Origin: Gallaecimonas kandeliae
GTDB taxonomy: Bacteria; Pseudomonadota; Gammaproteobacteria; Enterobacterales; Gallaecimonadaceae
Assembly (NCBI RefSeq): GCF_030450055.1
Contig: NZ_CP118480.1
Span: forward strand, 957,415-1,021,414
Length of the DNA stretch: 64,000 nucleotides
Direction of reading: 5' to 3'
This document shows positions 8,776-17,783 of this stretch, one piece after another. The notes beneath the pieces are model-generated. The model was not told where the DNA came from and did not search any database. It saw only the letters and a list, made by a program, of their open reading frames with translations. Numbering within the stretch: the first letter of the stretch is position 1; every line of letters begins with the position of its first letter. The translations under genes and the position numbers were made by a program.

Positions 8776-9633
8776 ATGCAAAAACTGCTCGGTATCTTCC
8801 TGGTTTCACTCTGCGTCTTCGGCGGCTTCATCCTGGCCAAGGGCAAGCTCATCGCCCTCTGGCAGCCGGCGGAGATGGTGGTCATCCTCGGCGCCGCCAT
8901 CGGCTCCATGGTCATCGGCAACTCCACTGTGGTGCTCAAGCAGTGCTGGCGCCAGCTACGCGGCATCTTGGCCAGCCGCAGGGGAGACGCCGACCGGGCC
9001 CGTGAACTGCTGATGCTGCTGCACCGCCTGCTGGACGAGGTGCGCCAGAAGGGCCTCAAGATCCTGGACGAGCACGTGGAAGCCCCCTACCAGAGCTCGC
9101 TGTTCGCCGCCTATCCATTGGTGCTGAAGGAACCCATACTGGTCAACTTTATCGCCGACAACCTGCGCATGCTGGCCATGGGCAAGGCCTCGGCCCACGA
9201 ATTCGAGGCCCTGCTGGAACAGGAGATCTTGGCGGTGGAAGACGATCTGCTCAAACCCTCCAAGGCCCTGCACAGGGCCGGCGAGGCCATGCCCGGCTTC
9301 GGCATACTGGCGGCGGTGGGCGGCATCATCATCACCATGCAGCACCTGGACGGCCCCCTGGCCGACATAGGCGTGCATGTGGCGGCGGCCCTGGTGGGCA
9401 CCTTTATCGGCATCTTCGGCTGTTACTGCCTGTTCGAGCCGGCCGGTTCGGCCATGGCGGAGCTGGTGGGCCGCAAGATCTCCGGCATGGAATGCGTCAA
9501 GGCCATACTCACCGCCCATGTGGCCGGCAAGTCGCCGCTCTTGGCCGTAGACGCCGGCCGGCGGGTGCTGGAGATGGACATCAAACCGAGCTTTGCCACA
9601 GTCGAGAAGTGGCTGGATAAAGAGGCGGCCTGA
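8776..9633 (+). CDS. lafT: Flagellar motor stator protein MotA (LafT)
   Basis: 285 residues with four hydrophobic segments (about 1-20, 30-50, 170-190, 200-225) and the conserved stator motif PGFGILAAVGGIIITMQHL. MotA and MotB form the ion channel that powers rotation. Lateral motors are usually proton-driven; the MotA length and MotB pairing fit a proton type, but ion use cannot be proven here. The stop overlaps the motB start (TGATG). Confidence 0.93.
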   Translation: MQKLLGIFLVSLCVFGGFILAKGKLIALWQPAEMVVILGAAIGSMVIGNSTVVLKQCWRQLRGILASRRGDADRARELLMLLHRLLDEVRQKGLKILDEHVEAPYQSSLFAAYPLVLKEPILVNFIADNLRMLAMGKASAHEFEALLEQEILAVEDDLLKPSKALHRAGEAMPGFGILAAVGGIIITMQHLDGPLADIGVHVAAALVGTFIGIFGCYCLFEPAGSAMAELVGRKISGMECVKAILTAHVAGKSPLLAVDAGRRVLEMDIKPSFATVEKWLDKEAA

Positions 9634-10610
9634 TGCGCTCGAACGATCCTGTCATCATCAAGCGCCAGAGCCGGCGCGCCAGCCATGACGTGGTTAGTGG
9701 CGGCGCCTGGAAGGTGGCCTTCGCCGACTTCACCTTGGCGCTGATGTCGCTGTTCCTGGTGCTCTGGCTGCTGGCCGTGACCCAGGAGAAGGATCGCAAG
9801 GTGGTGGCGGAGAGCCTGCGCAATTACTCGGTGTTCGACAAGTCCCACAACCCCTTCGATCTGGCCAACAGCCCTTATCCCATCGATCTCGAAGGGGAGC
9901 CGGCGGTGGTGGAGCGCATCGCCGCCCAACTGCTGACCAGCGGCGATCGCAAGGCGGGCATCGCGCTGAACAGCCAGGTGCCCAAGGGCGACCGCGAGCC
10001 CGGCAAGGGCCTGGGGCCCAAGCTGGATTCGGTGCTGGACGGCCAGTTTGAGTCCCCCCAGTCCCTGGCGCTGCTGGCCAAGGTGGTCAAGGCCATGGCC
10101 AGGCAGCTCACCGCCAGCGACAACCTGGACGTGGAAGTGGTGCCCCAGGGGCTACGGATCAGCATCCAGGACGACAACGAGCGCCAGATGTTCGCCCGCG
10201 GCAGCGTCAAGATGAATCCTTTTTTTGAGGACCTGCTGATGGCCCTGGCGCCGGTGTTCCAACACGTCAAGAACGGCCTGGTGCTGTCCGGCCACACCGA
10301 CGCCGTGCCCTACCAGGGCCAGCAGTACAGCAACTGGGAGCTGTCCGGTGGCCGGGCCCTGCTGGCCCGGCGGGTGCTGGAGGCGGGCGGCATGCCCAAG
10401 GACAGGGTGCTGCAGGTCAGTGCCATGTCGGACCGTACCCTGTCCGACAAGGACCACCCCGAAGCCAGCGCCAACCGCCGCATCGAGATACTGCTGCTCA
10501 CCAAGCAGGCCCAGGCCGCCCTGCTGGCCATCTTCGACCGCAGCCAGCCCGGCAACGCCGTGACCCAGGCCAGCGACGCCGCCGAGGCCAATGCCCCCGT
10601 AACCCGATAG
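9633..10610 (+). CDS. lafU: Flagellar motor stator protein MotB (LafU)
   Basis: 325 residues: short cytoplasmic N-terminus, one transmembrane helix (about 30-50) that carries the channel aspartate at D32 (VAFADFTLALMSLFLVLWL), then a periplasmic OmpA-like peptidoglycan-binding domain (about 190-290) with SGHTDAVPYQGQQYSNWELS. It anchors the stator to the wall. It is the last gene of the lateral cluster; no terminator is evident after it. Confidence 0.93.
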   Translation: MRSNDPVIIKRQSRRASHDVVSGGAWKVAFADFTLALMSLFLVLWLLAVTQEKDRKVVAESLRNYSVFDKSHNPFDLANSPYPIDLEGEPAVVERIAAQLLTSGDRKAGIALNSQVPKGDREPGKGLGPKLDSVLDGQFESPQSLALLAKVVKAMARQLTASDNLDVEVVPQGLRISIQDDNERQMFARGSVKMNPFFEDLLMALAPVFQHVKNGLVLSGHTDAVPYQGQQYSNWELSGGRALLARRVLEAGGMPKDRVLQVSAMSDRTLSDKDHPEASANRRIEILLLTKQAQAALLAIFDRSQPGNAVTQASDAAEANAPVTR

Positions 10611-10703
10611 GCATAGATCATTCGTTAAAATTTTGGTTTGCCATTAAAGCTTCCTGCCGTCCCTGGTCGCCTATAGGAGGTAGAGCGAAACAAGGGCGAA
10701 CAG

Positions 10704-10985
10704 ATGGCAAAGACGGCACCAAGGCGGGTCAACGGCGTGCAGAAGCTGGTGCTTTACCTGATCCTGGCCAACCTGCTGCTGGTCACCGGCTATGCCCTGA
10801 TGGCCAGCCGCCTCGGCACCGTGGCGGCGCTGGCGGTACCGCTGCTGCTGGTCTGCTACAACCTGCTGCTCAGCCAGCTGGTGATCCGCCGCAGCCGCCG
10901 CACCGACGATACCTATATCCTCTATCCCGTGGTGATCAGCATACTGGTGCTGGCCTTTGCCATGCTGCGGGCCCTCTTCCTCTAA
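10704..10985 (+). CDS. Small inner-membrane protein, unknown function
   Basis: 93 residues with a basic N-terminus (MAKTAPRRVNG) and three predicted membrane helices (about 13-33, 38-58, 70-92). No family recognised. It lies 93 bp after motB and just before a Pho box that reads into the next gene. An AAGGG sequence precedes the ATG. Coding base composition matches its neighbours, so it is probably real. It is not part of the usual laf gene set. Confidence 0.6.
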   Translation: MAKTAPRRVNGVQKLVLYLILANLLLVTGYALMASRLGTVAALAVPLLLVCYNLLLSQLVIRRSRRTDDTYILYPVVISILVLAFAMLRALFL

Positions 10986-10989
10986 ACCG

Positions 10990-11029
10990 CTGTTATTTCC
11001 CTGTCACCTGCCAGTCACGCTGCAGTCAC
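10990..11029 (+). promoter_or_regulatory. Four-repeat Pho box (PhoB-type operator)
   Basis: Four 7-bp direct repeats in exact 11-bp register: CTGTTAT (10990), CTGTCAC (11001), CAGTCAC (11012) and CAGTCAC (11023). PhoB protomers bind CTGTCAT-type repeats with this spacing. A TAGCTT element at 11040 is placed as expected for the -10 of a PhoB-activated promoter without a -35. It points to phosphate-starvation control of the phoX gene. Confidence 0.85.
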
Positions 11030-11041
11030 CTACTCCCTCTA

Positions 11042-11060
11042 GCTTAAGGGCGCCTTAAGC
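11042..11060 (+). other. Hairpin in the phoX leader
   Basis: Perfect 8-bp inverted repeat GCTTAAGG / CCTTAAGC with a GCG loop, between the Pho box and the phoX start. No T-run follows, so it is not a standard terminator. It may affect mRNA stability or bind a regulator. Confidence 0.5.
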
Positions 11061-11084
11061 AACCAAGGTCCTAGAGGAACCAAG

Positions 11085-12980
11085 ATGACCCCTAACAACT
11101 GGAAGTTTGCACCTGTCGCCCTGGCGGTGCTTTTGGGAATGACCGCTTGCAACGACTCCAACAACAGCAGCAGCGCCGACAACACCGATCCCGCTCCTGC
11201 GCCGCCGCCGGCCTACACCAACGTCAGCTTCAGCGGTGTGGAAGTGCCCACCAGCGAGGCCGACAAGCTGGTGGTGCGTGCCATAGCCCAGGCCAACATC
11301 AACGGCGTCGACCAGCAGGTCGGCTACCAGCCGCTGATGGCCACAGGCCACCAGGATCCGGTGACCAAGGAAGTGTTCGGCCTGGTCAAGGACAAGAACG
11401 ACGCCCCCATCCACTTCGAGGACGGTTCCAACTACCTCTGTAACGGCACCAACGCCGGCGAAGGCAGCGGCCTGGACAACACCTCCATCCTGCAGAAGAA
11501 CGGCAAGATCTACATGGTGTCCCAGTTCGAGTGCGCCGTCGGCGCCATGTACGCCACCGAGCTCAAGCAGAGCGAAACCGGCGCCCTGACCCCGGTTGAA
11601 GGCACCCTGCAGTTCATCAGCCAGAAGGACCAGTTCGGCGGCTGGGTCCACTGCGCCGGCATGACCACTCCCTGGGAATCCCACCTCTCCTCCGAGGAAT
11701 ACGAGCCCGACGCCCGCTACGTGGAAGAGCACCGCGACGCCAACACCGGCCTGACCGGCGACAGCTACTTCGACGAAACGGCCAAGTACTGGGGCGACGC
11801 CACCAAGGCCAACCCCTACTACTACGGCTGGACCCCGGAAGTGACCATCGGCAGCGACGGCAAGGCCAACTACACCAAGCACTACGCCATGGGCCGCATG
11901 TCCCACGAGCTGTCCTACGTGATGCCAGACGAGCGCACCGTCTACCTCTCCGACGACGGCGCCAACGTCGGCTTCTTCATGTTCGTGGCCGACAAGGCCG
12001 GCGATCTCTCCGCCGGTACCCTCTACGGTGCCAAGTGGCACCAGCGCTCTGCCGAGAACGGCGGCGTGGCCGATCTGGAATGGATAAGCCTTGGCCACAG
12101 CGACGACGCCAGCGTCCGCGAATGGGTCGCCAAGGATCTCAAGTTCTCCGACATCTTCGACACCAAGGCCGGCACCGATCTGGGCGACGGCAGCTTCGAC
12201 TGCGGCCCCGGCTTCCAGTCCATCAACGCCTCCGCCGGCCAGGAATGCCTGGCGCTCAAGGACATCAACGAGGACGGCAAGGTGGACGCGGCCGACGAAC
12301 TCATCGCCTCGCGCCTCGAGACCCGCCGCTGGGCCGCCCTCCAGGGGGCGACCACCGAGTTCCGCAAGGAAGAGGGCATCACCTTCAACGCCCACGACGG
12401 CAAGCTGTATGTGGCCATGTCCGAGATCACCCGCGGCATGGAAGACTTCGCCAAGAACGGCAAGGCCTCCAGCGCCTACGACAAGGGCGGCTACAACGAC
12501 ATGAAGCTCAACGCCGTGCGCTGTGGCGGCGTCTACGAGCTCAATGTCGGCAAGAACGCCGACATCGGCTCCGACTTTGTGGCCAAGGACATGTCCGGCA
12601 TGCTGATGGGCCGCTCCATGGACTACAGCGGCACCGCCTTCGAGGGCAACAGCTGCGACCTGGACGGCCTGGCCAGCCCCGACAACCTCACCTACCTGCC
12701 CGAGTCCAATTCCCTGGTCATCGGCGAGGACACCGGCTACCACCAGAACAACATGATCTGGTCCTATGATCTCAAGACCAAGTCCCTGACCCGCCTGCTG
12801 ACGGTGCCCCTGGACGCCGAGACCACCTCCGCCTTCTGGCACAAGGACGTGGGCGGCTTCGGCTACCTGGTGGCCGTGTCCCAGCACCCGCTGGTGGACC
12901 AGCAGGCCGACGAGGCCGCCAAGCAGTCCGAGGTGGGCTACCTGGGTCCCTTCCGCTTCAAGGTGGGCAGCGCACAGTAA
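11085..12980 (+). CDS. phoX: PhoX-family alkaline phosphatase, lipoprotein
   Basis: 631 residues. The N-terminus is a lipoprotein signal (LAVLLGMTAC with lipobox Cys at about 22) followed by an Asn/Ser/Asp-rich linker. The body is the PhoX/DUF839 beta-propeller: HCAGMTTPWESHLSSEEYEPD is the conserved PhoX Cys-TPW-EE signature, with further acidic and histidine-containing motifs (HYAMGRMSHELSYV; SPDNLTYLPESNSLVIGED). PhoX enzymes are calcium/iron phosphomonoesterases that release phosphate outside the cytoplasm. PhoX proteins are usually Tat substrates, but no twin arginine is seen here, so this lipoprotein version may use Sec. Control by the Pho box is inferred. The following gene probably shares its transcript. 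Confidence 0.85.
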   Translation: MTPNNWKFAPVALAVLLGMTACNDSNNSSSADNTDPAPAPPPAYTNVSFSGVEVPTSEADKLVVRAIAQANINGVDQQVGYQPLMATGHQDPVTKEVFGLVKDKNDAPIHFEDGSNYLCNGTNAGEGSGLDNTSILQKNGKIYMVSQFECAVGAMYATELKQSETGALTPVEGTLQFISQKDQFGGWVHCAGMTTPWESHLSSEEYEPDARYVEEHRDANTGLTGDSYFDETAKYWGDATKANPYYYGWTPEVTIGSDGKANYTKHYAMGRMSHELSYVMPDERTVYLSDDGANVGFFMFVADKAGDLSAGTLYGAKWHQRSAENGGVADLEWISLGHSDDASVREWVAKDLKFSDIFDTKAGTDLGDGSFDCGPGFQSINASAGQECLALKDINEDGKVDAADELIASRLETRRWAALQGATTEFRKEEGITFNAHDGKLYVAMSEITRGMEDFAKNGKASSAYDKGGYNDMKLNAVRCGGVYELNVGKNADIGSDFVAKDMSGMLMGRSMDYSGTAFEGNSCDLDGLASPDNLTYLPESNSLVIGEDTGYHQNNMIWSYDLKTKSLTRLLTVPLDAETTSAFWHKDVGGFGYLVAVSQHPLVDQQADEAAKQSEVGYLGPFRFKVGSAQ

Positions 12981-13045
12981 GCGCCGCCTGAACAGCCCCG
13001 GGAGGAAGGCGCCAGCCTTCCTCCCTTTTTGATTATGGGAAGCCC

Positions 13046-14704
13046 ATGACCAAACACGTATTTTGGCTGCTGGGGGCCCTGGCCTTCGGCGCCGGGGCCG
13101 AGGTGTTGGTGACCGACAAGCGCCTGGACAACGAGGCGGCCTACCTGCCGCCCCAGTGCTACACCAAGACAGATCTGGCCCCCCACAAGAGCGCCAACCC
13201 CTGCTTCGCCTGCCATATAGGCCCCAAAAGGCCCAACTTCATCGAAGACCGCGACCTGCAGGCCAGCTATGCGCTGCGCGACTACACCCAGCACAACCAC
13301 TGGGACAACCTCTTTCGCGACTTTTCCAAGGCGGTGGCGGCCCAGAGCGACGCCGCCATCCTCGCCTATGTCCGCACCGACAACTACCACGACGGCAAGG
13401 GCGGCAACCTGCTGGCCGACAAGCTCAAGGCGCTGCCGGCCGAGTGGGACTTCAACGGCAACGGCCGCTGGGACGGCTACCTGCCGGACGTGGCCTTCCA
13501 CTTCGACGACCAGGGCTTCGACCGGCGCCCGGACGGTAAGGCCACCGGCTGGCGGGCCTTCGGCTATTACCCCTTCCTGGGCGCTTTCGCTCCCACCAAC
13601 GGCGCCACCGACGACGTGTTGATCCGCCTGCCCAAGGCCTTCCGGGAGGATGTGAACGGCAACGAGGATCTGGCCCTCTACCGCCTCAACCTGGCGGTGC
13701 TGGAGGCGATGATAAAGGAGCAGGACATCCCCATAGCGCCGGTGGACGAGAAGGTCCTGGGGCTGGATCTCGACAAGGACGGTGAGCTGGGCACCGCCAC
13801 CCGGGTCACCTATGACTGGGCCCCCAACCAGGGCCGGCAGATGCATTACCTGGGCCTGGCCGGCAAGCTGCAGGACCAGGGCAAGGTCAAGATGGCGGCC
13901 GGCCTCTACCCCGTGGGCACCGAGTTTGTGCACACGGTGCGCTATCTGGACTTTGACCAAGAGGGCCGCCTGCGGCTCTCGGCCCGCCTTAAGGAACTGC
14001 GCTACAGCCGCAAGCTGAGCTGGAACAACTACGCCCAGCTCTCCAACGCCGCCATCAGCGAGGTCAAGGCCACCCACGACTTCCCGGACCGGCTGCGCAC
14101 CTTCAGGGGCAATGCCGAACAGGGCATCAACGGCGCCCTGGGCTGGGTCTACCAGGGCTTTATCGAAGACGCCAAGGGCGCGCTAAGGCCCCAGAGTTTC
14201 GAGGAAAACCTGGCCTGCATGGGCTGCCACACAGGCATCAGCGCCACTACCGACGGCACCTTCGCCTTTCCCCGCAAGTTTGGGGCCGGCAGCCCCCAGG
14301 ACGGTTGGTACCACTGGAGCCAGGTGGCGGACGCCTTCAAGGATGTGCCCGAGCCCAGGATGGCCGACGGCCGCCTTGAGTACCGCACCTACCTGGCGGC
14401 CAACGACGGCTGGGGGGACGAGTTCCGCGGCAACCTTGAGCTGCGCCGCCGCTTCCTGACGGCCACCGGCCGCCCGGATCAGGAGATGCTGGACAAGATG
14501 AGCCGCGACATCTCCCTGTTCCTGGTGCCCAGCAAGGAGCGGGCGCTCAGCCTCAACAAGGCCTACAGGGCCCTAGTGGAGGAGCAGAGCTTCAGCAAGG
14601 GCCGTGACCCCCATGTGCAGCCGCTCGAGAACGTGCACCGGGACGTCGCCATAGGCACCGCCACCGGCAACGCCATCCTCGGCCGCCGGGCAGACGGCTC
14701 ATAG
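13046..14704 (+). CDS. Periplasmic protein with two CxxCH haem-binding motifs, phoX neighbour
   Basis: 552 residues with a short signal peptide ending near AFGAGA. Two c-type haem motifs are visible: CFACH (about residue 54) and CMGCH (about residue 392). Two EF-hand-like acidic loops occur (DFNGNGRWDGYLPD near 136; DLDKDGELG near 244), suggesting calcium binding. No named family was recognised. It starts 65 bp after phoX, with no clear terminator between, so co-transcription under phosphate control is likely. Its role could be electron transfer to PhoX or to another periplasmic oxidoreductase; this is inference. Its end overlaps the convergent permease gene by 6 bp. Confidence 0.7.
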   Translation: MTKHVFWLLGALAFGAGAEVLVTDKRLDNEAAYLPPQCYTKTDLAPHKSANPCFACHIGPKRPNFIEDRDLQASYALRDYTQHNHWDNLFRDFSKAVAAQSDAAILAYVRTDNYHDGKGGNLLADKLKALPAEWDFNGNGRWDGYLPDVAFHFDDQGFDRRPDGKATGWRAFGYYPFLGAFAPTNGATDDVLIRLPKAFREDVNGNEDLALYRLNLAVLEAMIKEQDIPIAPVDEKVLGLDLDKDGELGTATRVTYDWAPNQGRQMHYLGLAGKLQDQGKVKMAAGLYPVGTEFVHTVRYLDFDQEGRLRLSARLKELRYSRKLSWNNYAQLSNAAISEVKATHDFPDRLRTFRGNAEQGINGALGWVYQGFIEDAKGALRPQSFEENLACMGCHTGISATTDGTFAFPRKFGAGSPQDGWYHWSQVADAFKDVPEPRMADGRLEYRTYLAANDGWGDEFRGNLELRRRFLTATGRPDQEMLDKMSRDISLFLVPSKERALSLNKAYRALVEEQSFSKGRDPHVQPLENVHRDVAIGTATGNAILGRRADGS

Positions 14705-16174
14705 CAGGGCGGCCCGGCCCCCTAGGTGCAGCCGTTGGCGCAGCCGCCTGGCGGCCGCGTCTATGGCGATGTTGAGCAGGGCCGTGGCTGCCAACAGCAC
14801 CAGGGCCCGGTCGAAGCGGAACTCTGAGAAGGCCGAGTCGATGAAGAACCCCAGGGTGGGAATGCCCAGCATGCCGAGGATGGCGGTCTCCCGCACCAGG
14901 GTCTCGAAGCGGTAGAGGCTGTAGGCCAGGAAGGTGCGGTAGAGCCTGGGCAGCACCTCGAAGAAGTAGCGGTTGAGGCCCTTGGGGGCGTCCTCGCGCA
15001 GCTCCAGCAGGTCGGCATGGTGGCCCACCAGGTGGGCGATGATGCCGCCGTTGTGCAGGGCCAGGGCCATGATGGCCGGCAGCATGCTGGGCCCCCACAG
15101 CAGTACCCCGATAAAGGCCAGCAGGTACTCCGGCGTGGAGCGCATCAGCACCAGCGCCAGGTGGGACAGGCCCCGGGTCAGGCGGTTGCCGAAGAGGCGG
15201 CTGATGCCGGGGAACCAGCCCAGGGTCAGGAGGCCCGTCACCGCCAGGGCCAGCAGCGCCAGCACCAGGGTGTTGACCAAACCGGGCAGCAATTCCTCTC
15301 GGCCCAGGCTCGCCAGCCAGGGCCAAAGGGCGCCGTCACCGCGCAGCGGCGCCGGCACCAGGTCATGAGTCAGGAACTGCTTGGCCAGGGCCCAGTCGAC
15401 GCTGGCCACCGGCGGCAGCCAGAGCACGGCGGCCAGCAGGTAAAGGGGCACCAGGGGCCGGCGCAGCCACCACTTGAGGCTGACGATGAGCGCCAGCAGG
15501 GCGTAGCAGTAGGGGGCCGCCTCGGCGTAATAGCCTTGGCGCAGCAGGCTCTCCAGGTGGTAGCCGAGGGTCGGCAGGCCGATGAAGCCCAGCACTGTGG
15601 CGCTGCGGATGGCGCACTCCAGGCGGTAGCGGCAATAGATGGCCATGGATCCGAAGCATTGGGGCAGGGTCACGAAGCAAAAGCGCCCCAGGGCCGGGGT
15701 GCCGGGGGGCAGGGCCTGATGGGGGCCTGGATCCTGCTCTTCGAACATCTCCCCGAACACCTTGGCGAAGGTACCCATGTAGGGCAGGGCTATGGCCAGC
15801 ACCCCGGCCAGGGGGGAGAGGCCCAGCACCTGGATGAACAGTAATGCCCAGAACAACTCGTGGATGGCGCGCAGCACGGCGGCCAGGCGCCGTACCCAGG
15901 CCCGGCCATAGCCGGTGGCGAGCCCCAGGCCAAGAAGGGAGCCGAGGGCCACCCCCTGGAAGGCAAAGGCCAGGGTATTGGCCAGGGCCTCGAGCAGGGT
16001 CTGGAGATGGGGCAGCTGGGGGCTGACCAGGCCAAGGCCAAGGCGGCCCAGCTCCAGCCAGGGATCGACGGTGCTTACCTGAAGGTCGGCAAAAGGCAGG
16101 CACAGCAAGGCCAGGGCCAGCAGCAACAGGCTGGTCCCCGTCATGCCGGACGGCAGTCGCAATGCCGGGTTCAT
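14699..16174 (-). CDS. phnE: ABC transporter permease, two PhnE-like domains fused
   Basis: 491 residues containing two successive PhnE/BPD-type permease halves (about 10-245 and 255-490), each with about six membrane helices and an EAA-like loop (ECAIRSATVLGFIGLPTLG in the first; ETLVRETAILGMLGIPTLG in the second). Usual PhnE is a single half of about 260 residues that dimerises; here the dimer is one polypeptide. The start at 16174 (MNPALRLPSG) is chosen because it overlaps the phnC stop as ATGA; a longer upstream extension would lie inside phnC. Third gene of the phnDCE-type operon. Confidence 0.82.
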   Translation of the reverse strand: MNPALRLPSGMTGTSLLLLALALLCLPFADLQVSTVDPWLELGRLGLGLVSPQLPHLQTLLEALANTLAFAFQGVALGSLLGLGLATGYGRAWVRRLAAVLRAIHELFWALLFIQVLGLSPLAGVLAIALPYMGTFAKVFGEMFEEQDPGPHQALPPGTPALGRFCFVTLPQCFGSMAIYCRYRLECAIRSATVLGFIGLPTLGYHLESLLRQGYYAEAAPYCYALLALIVSLKWWLRRPLVPLYLLAAVLWLPPVASVDWALAKQFLTHDLVPAPLRGDGALWPWLASLGREELLPGLVNTLVLALLALAVTGLLTLGWFPGISRLFGNRLTRGLSHLALVLMRSTPEYLLAFIGVLLWGPSMLPAIMALALHNGGIIAHLVGHHADLLELREDAPKGLNRYFFEVLPRLYRTFLAYSLYRFETLVRETAILGMLGIPTLGFFIDSAFSEFRFDRALVLLAATALLNIAIDAAARRLRQRLHLGGRAALL

Positions 16175-16833
16175 GACTGGTAGAGGGCCTGGAGCCGCTG
16201 TGTATCCAGGTCTTTGCTGGGAGCGTCCAGAACCAGTTGGCCCTGGCGCAGCCCTATGATGCGGTCGCAATGGCGCAGGGCCATGTCGGTGTCGTGCAGG
16301 GCCAGCACCACCGTCTGGTGGCGGCGGCAGATGAGCGCCAGCATGGCATCGCTCTGGACTTCATCCAGGGCCGACACCGGCTCGTCGCCCATGAAGACGG
16401 GCTTTTGCTGGTAGAGGGCCCGGCCCAGGCTGACCCGGCCCTGCTGGCCGCCGGAGAGGCTGGCGGCGGAGCGTTCCAGCAGCCCCGGCTCCAGGCCCAG
16501 CTCCTCGGCCAGGGCCGTTATTTCGGCCCTGGGGGCTGCCTGGGGCCGCACCAGGTTGGCCAGGTTGTACCAGAAGGAGTGGCGCTCCAGGCGGCCCATG
16601 TAGATGTTGTGCCAGGCCGACAGCATGGGCACCAGCCCGGGCTGCTGTGGGCACCAGGCCACCTCTGAGGGGCGCTGGGCCCTCAGGGTACGCAGCAAGG
16701 TGCTCTTGCCGGTACCCGATTCTCCCAACAGGGCGACCTTCTCCCCGGCCTGGATGGCCAGGGAGAGGTTCTGGAACACGGCCTGGTTGCCGTAGCCCAG
16801 TTGGCCGCCGTCGAGGGAGAACAGCTTTGTCAC
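16171..16833 (-). CDS. phnC: Phosphonate-type ABC transporter ATP-binding protein PhnC
   Basis: 220 residues. Walker A GESGTGKST, ABC signature LSGGQQGRVSLGRAL and Walker B/D-loop VFMGDEPVSALDE are all present. The GTG at 16833 (VTKLFSLDGG) is taken as start because it overlaps the phnD stop (GTGA); a longer open frame would run back into phnD. It energises the import complex with phnD and phnE on the cytoplasmic side. Confidence 0.87.
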   Translation of the reverse strand: MTKLFSLDGGQLGYGNQAVFQNLSLAIQAGEKVALLGESGTGKSTLLRTLRAQRPSEVAWCPQQPGLVPMLSAWHNIYMGRLERHSFWYNLANLVRPQAAPRAEITALAEELGLEPGLLERSAASLSGGQQGRVSLGRALYQQKPVFMGDEPVSALDEVQSDAMLALICRRHQTVVLALHDTDMALRHCDRIIGLRQGQLVLDAPSKDLDTQRLQALYQS

Positions 16834-17696
16834 TTGCCGTCGTCCATGATGCCGATGGCCTTGGCCACGGCTTCGACGGGGGCATAGTCGCTGTTGGCGG
16901 CCGGTACGAAGCCGGATCGCGGGAAGGCGGCCAGCAGCTTGGGATCGGTCATGCCCAGCAGGGCCTTTTTCACCTTGGCGGTAAAGCCGGCGCCGAACTG
17001 CTTGTCGAGATCGCCGCGGGCTGTCCACTGGTAGTCGGGGTAGCTGGGGGTGGTCCAGAGGACCCGCACCTTGCTGGTGTCGACCTGGCCCTTGGCCTTT
17101 TCTTCTTCCCAGACGCTGTAGTTGACGGCACCCACCTGGTAGGCGCCGGACTGTACCAGGGCGATGGTGCGGCTGTGGTCACCGGAGAAGCCGACGCGGC
17201 TGAACACCTGCTCGGGAGCCTGGTGGAAGTGGTCGCGGATATAGTATTCCGGCATCAGGCGGCCCGAGGTGGAGCCTTTGGAGCCGAAGGTGAAGGACAG
17301 GCCCTTGATGGCGTCGGGGAAGTCTTTGCTGGGCATCAGGCCGGTGCTGGTGTTGGCGATGATGTAGCTGGTGAAGGCGGTGTCTTCCTTGCCCTGGGCC
17401 AGGGCCTGGCTGCCCGGTACCAGTTGGCGGGCCTGGACGCCGGTCAGGCCGCCGAACCAGGCCAGCTGCACCTGGTTGTTACGGAAGGCGCTGACGGCGG
17501 CGGGGTAGCTCTTGACGGGGATGTAGCGCACGTCCACGCCCAGCTGCTCCTGCAGGTAGTGGGCGACCTTGCCGAAACGCTCGTTGAGGGCGCGCTCGTC
17601 CTGGTCGGGAATGGCGGTGAAGACGAAGGTCTTGGCCAGGGCCAGGCTCGAGCAGGAGAACAGGGCCAGGCCCAGCAGGGCTTTCTTGAGGTTCAT
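16830..17696 (-). CDS. Periplasmic binding protein, PhnD type, 'putative selenate transporter' subgroup
   Basis: 288 residues with a signal peptide (LGLALFSCSSLALA). The body is a PhnD-like periplasmic fold: FTAIPDQDERALNERFGKV, QLAWFGGLTGVQARQLVPG, TFGSKGSTSGRLMPEYY and FSGDHSRTIALVQSGAYQVG. From memory these match the binding-protein family annotated as putative selenate ABC transporter rather than true phosphonate PhnD; substrate is therefore open (selenate, phosphite, phosphonate or phosphate). First gene of the operon. No Pho box is visible in its 55-bp upstream gap. Confidence 0.75.
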   Translation of the reverse strand: MNLKKALLGLALFSCSSLALAKTFVFTAIPDQDERALNERFGKVAHYLQEQLGVDVRYIPVKSYPAAVSAFRNNQVQLAWFGGLTGVQARQLVPGSQALAQGKEDTAFTSYIIANTSTGLMPSKDFPDAIKGLSFTFGSKGSTSGRLMPEYYIRDHFHQAPEQVFSRVGFSGDHSRTIALVQSGAYQVGAVNYSVWEEEKAKGQVDTSKVRVLWTTPSYPDYQWTARGDLDKQFGAGFTAKVKKALLGMTDPKLLAAFPRSGFVPAANSDYAPVEAVAKAIGIMDDGK

Positions 17697-17751
17697 AGCT
17701 TTTTATTTCCCTTGGTTGTTTTCTTGTCCACATTAAAGGGCGCAGCGCCAT

Positions 17752-17775
17752 AAAAAACGGCGCCCCTGGCGCCGT
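17752..17775 (-). terminator. Terminator after smpB
   Basis: On the minus strand ACGGCGCC / GGCGCCGT forms a stem followed by TTTTTT, 8 bp beyond the smpB stop. It separates smpB from the transporter operon. Confidence 0.85.
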
Positions 17776-17783
17776 CCTGGAGC

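Noticed and set aside
17697-17751. Pho box before the phnDCE-type operon
   Set aside because: No CTGTCAT-type repeats with 11-bp spacing are seen on either strand.
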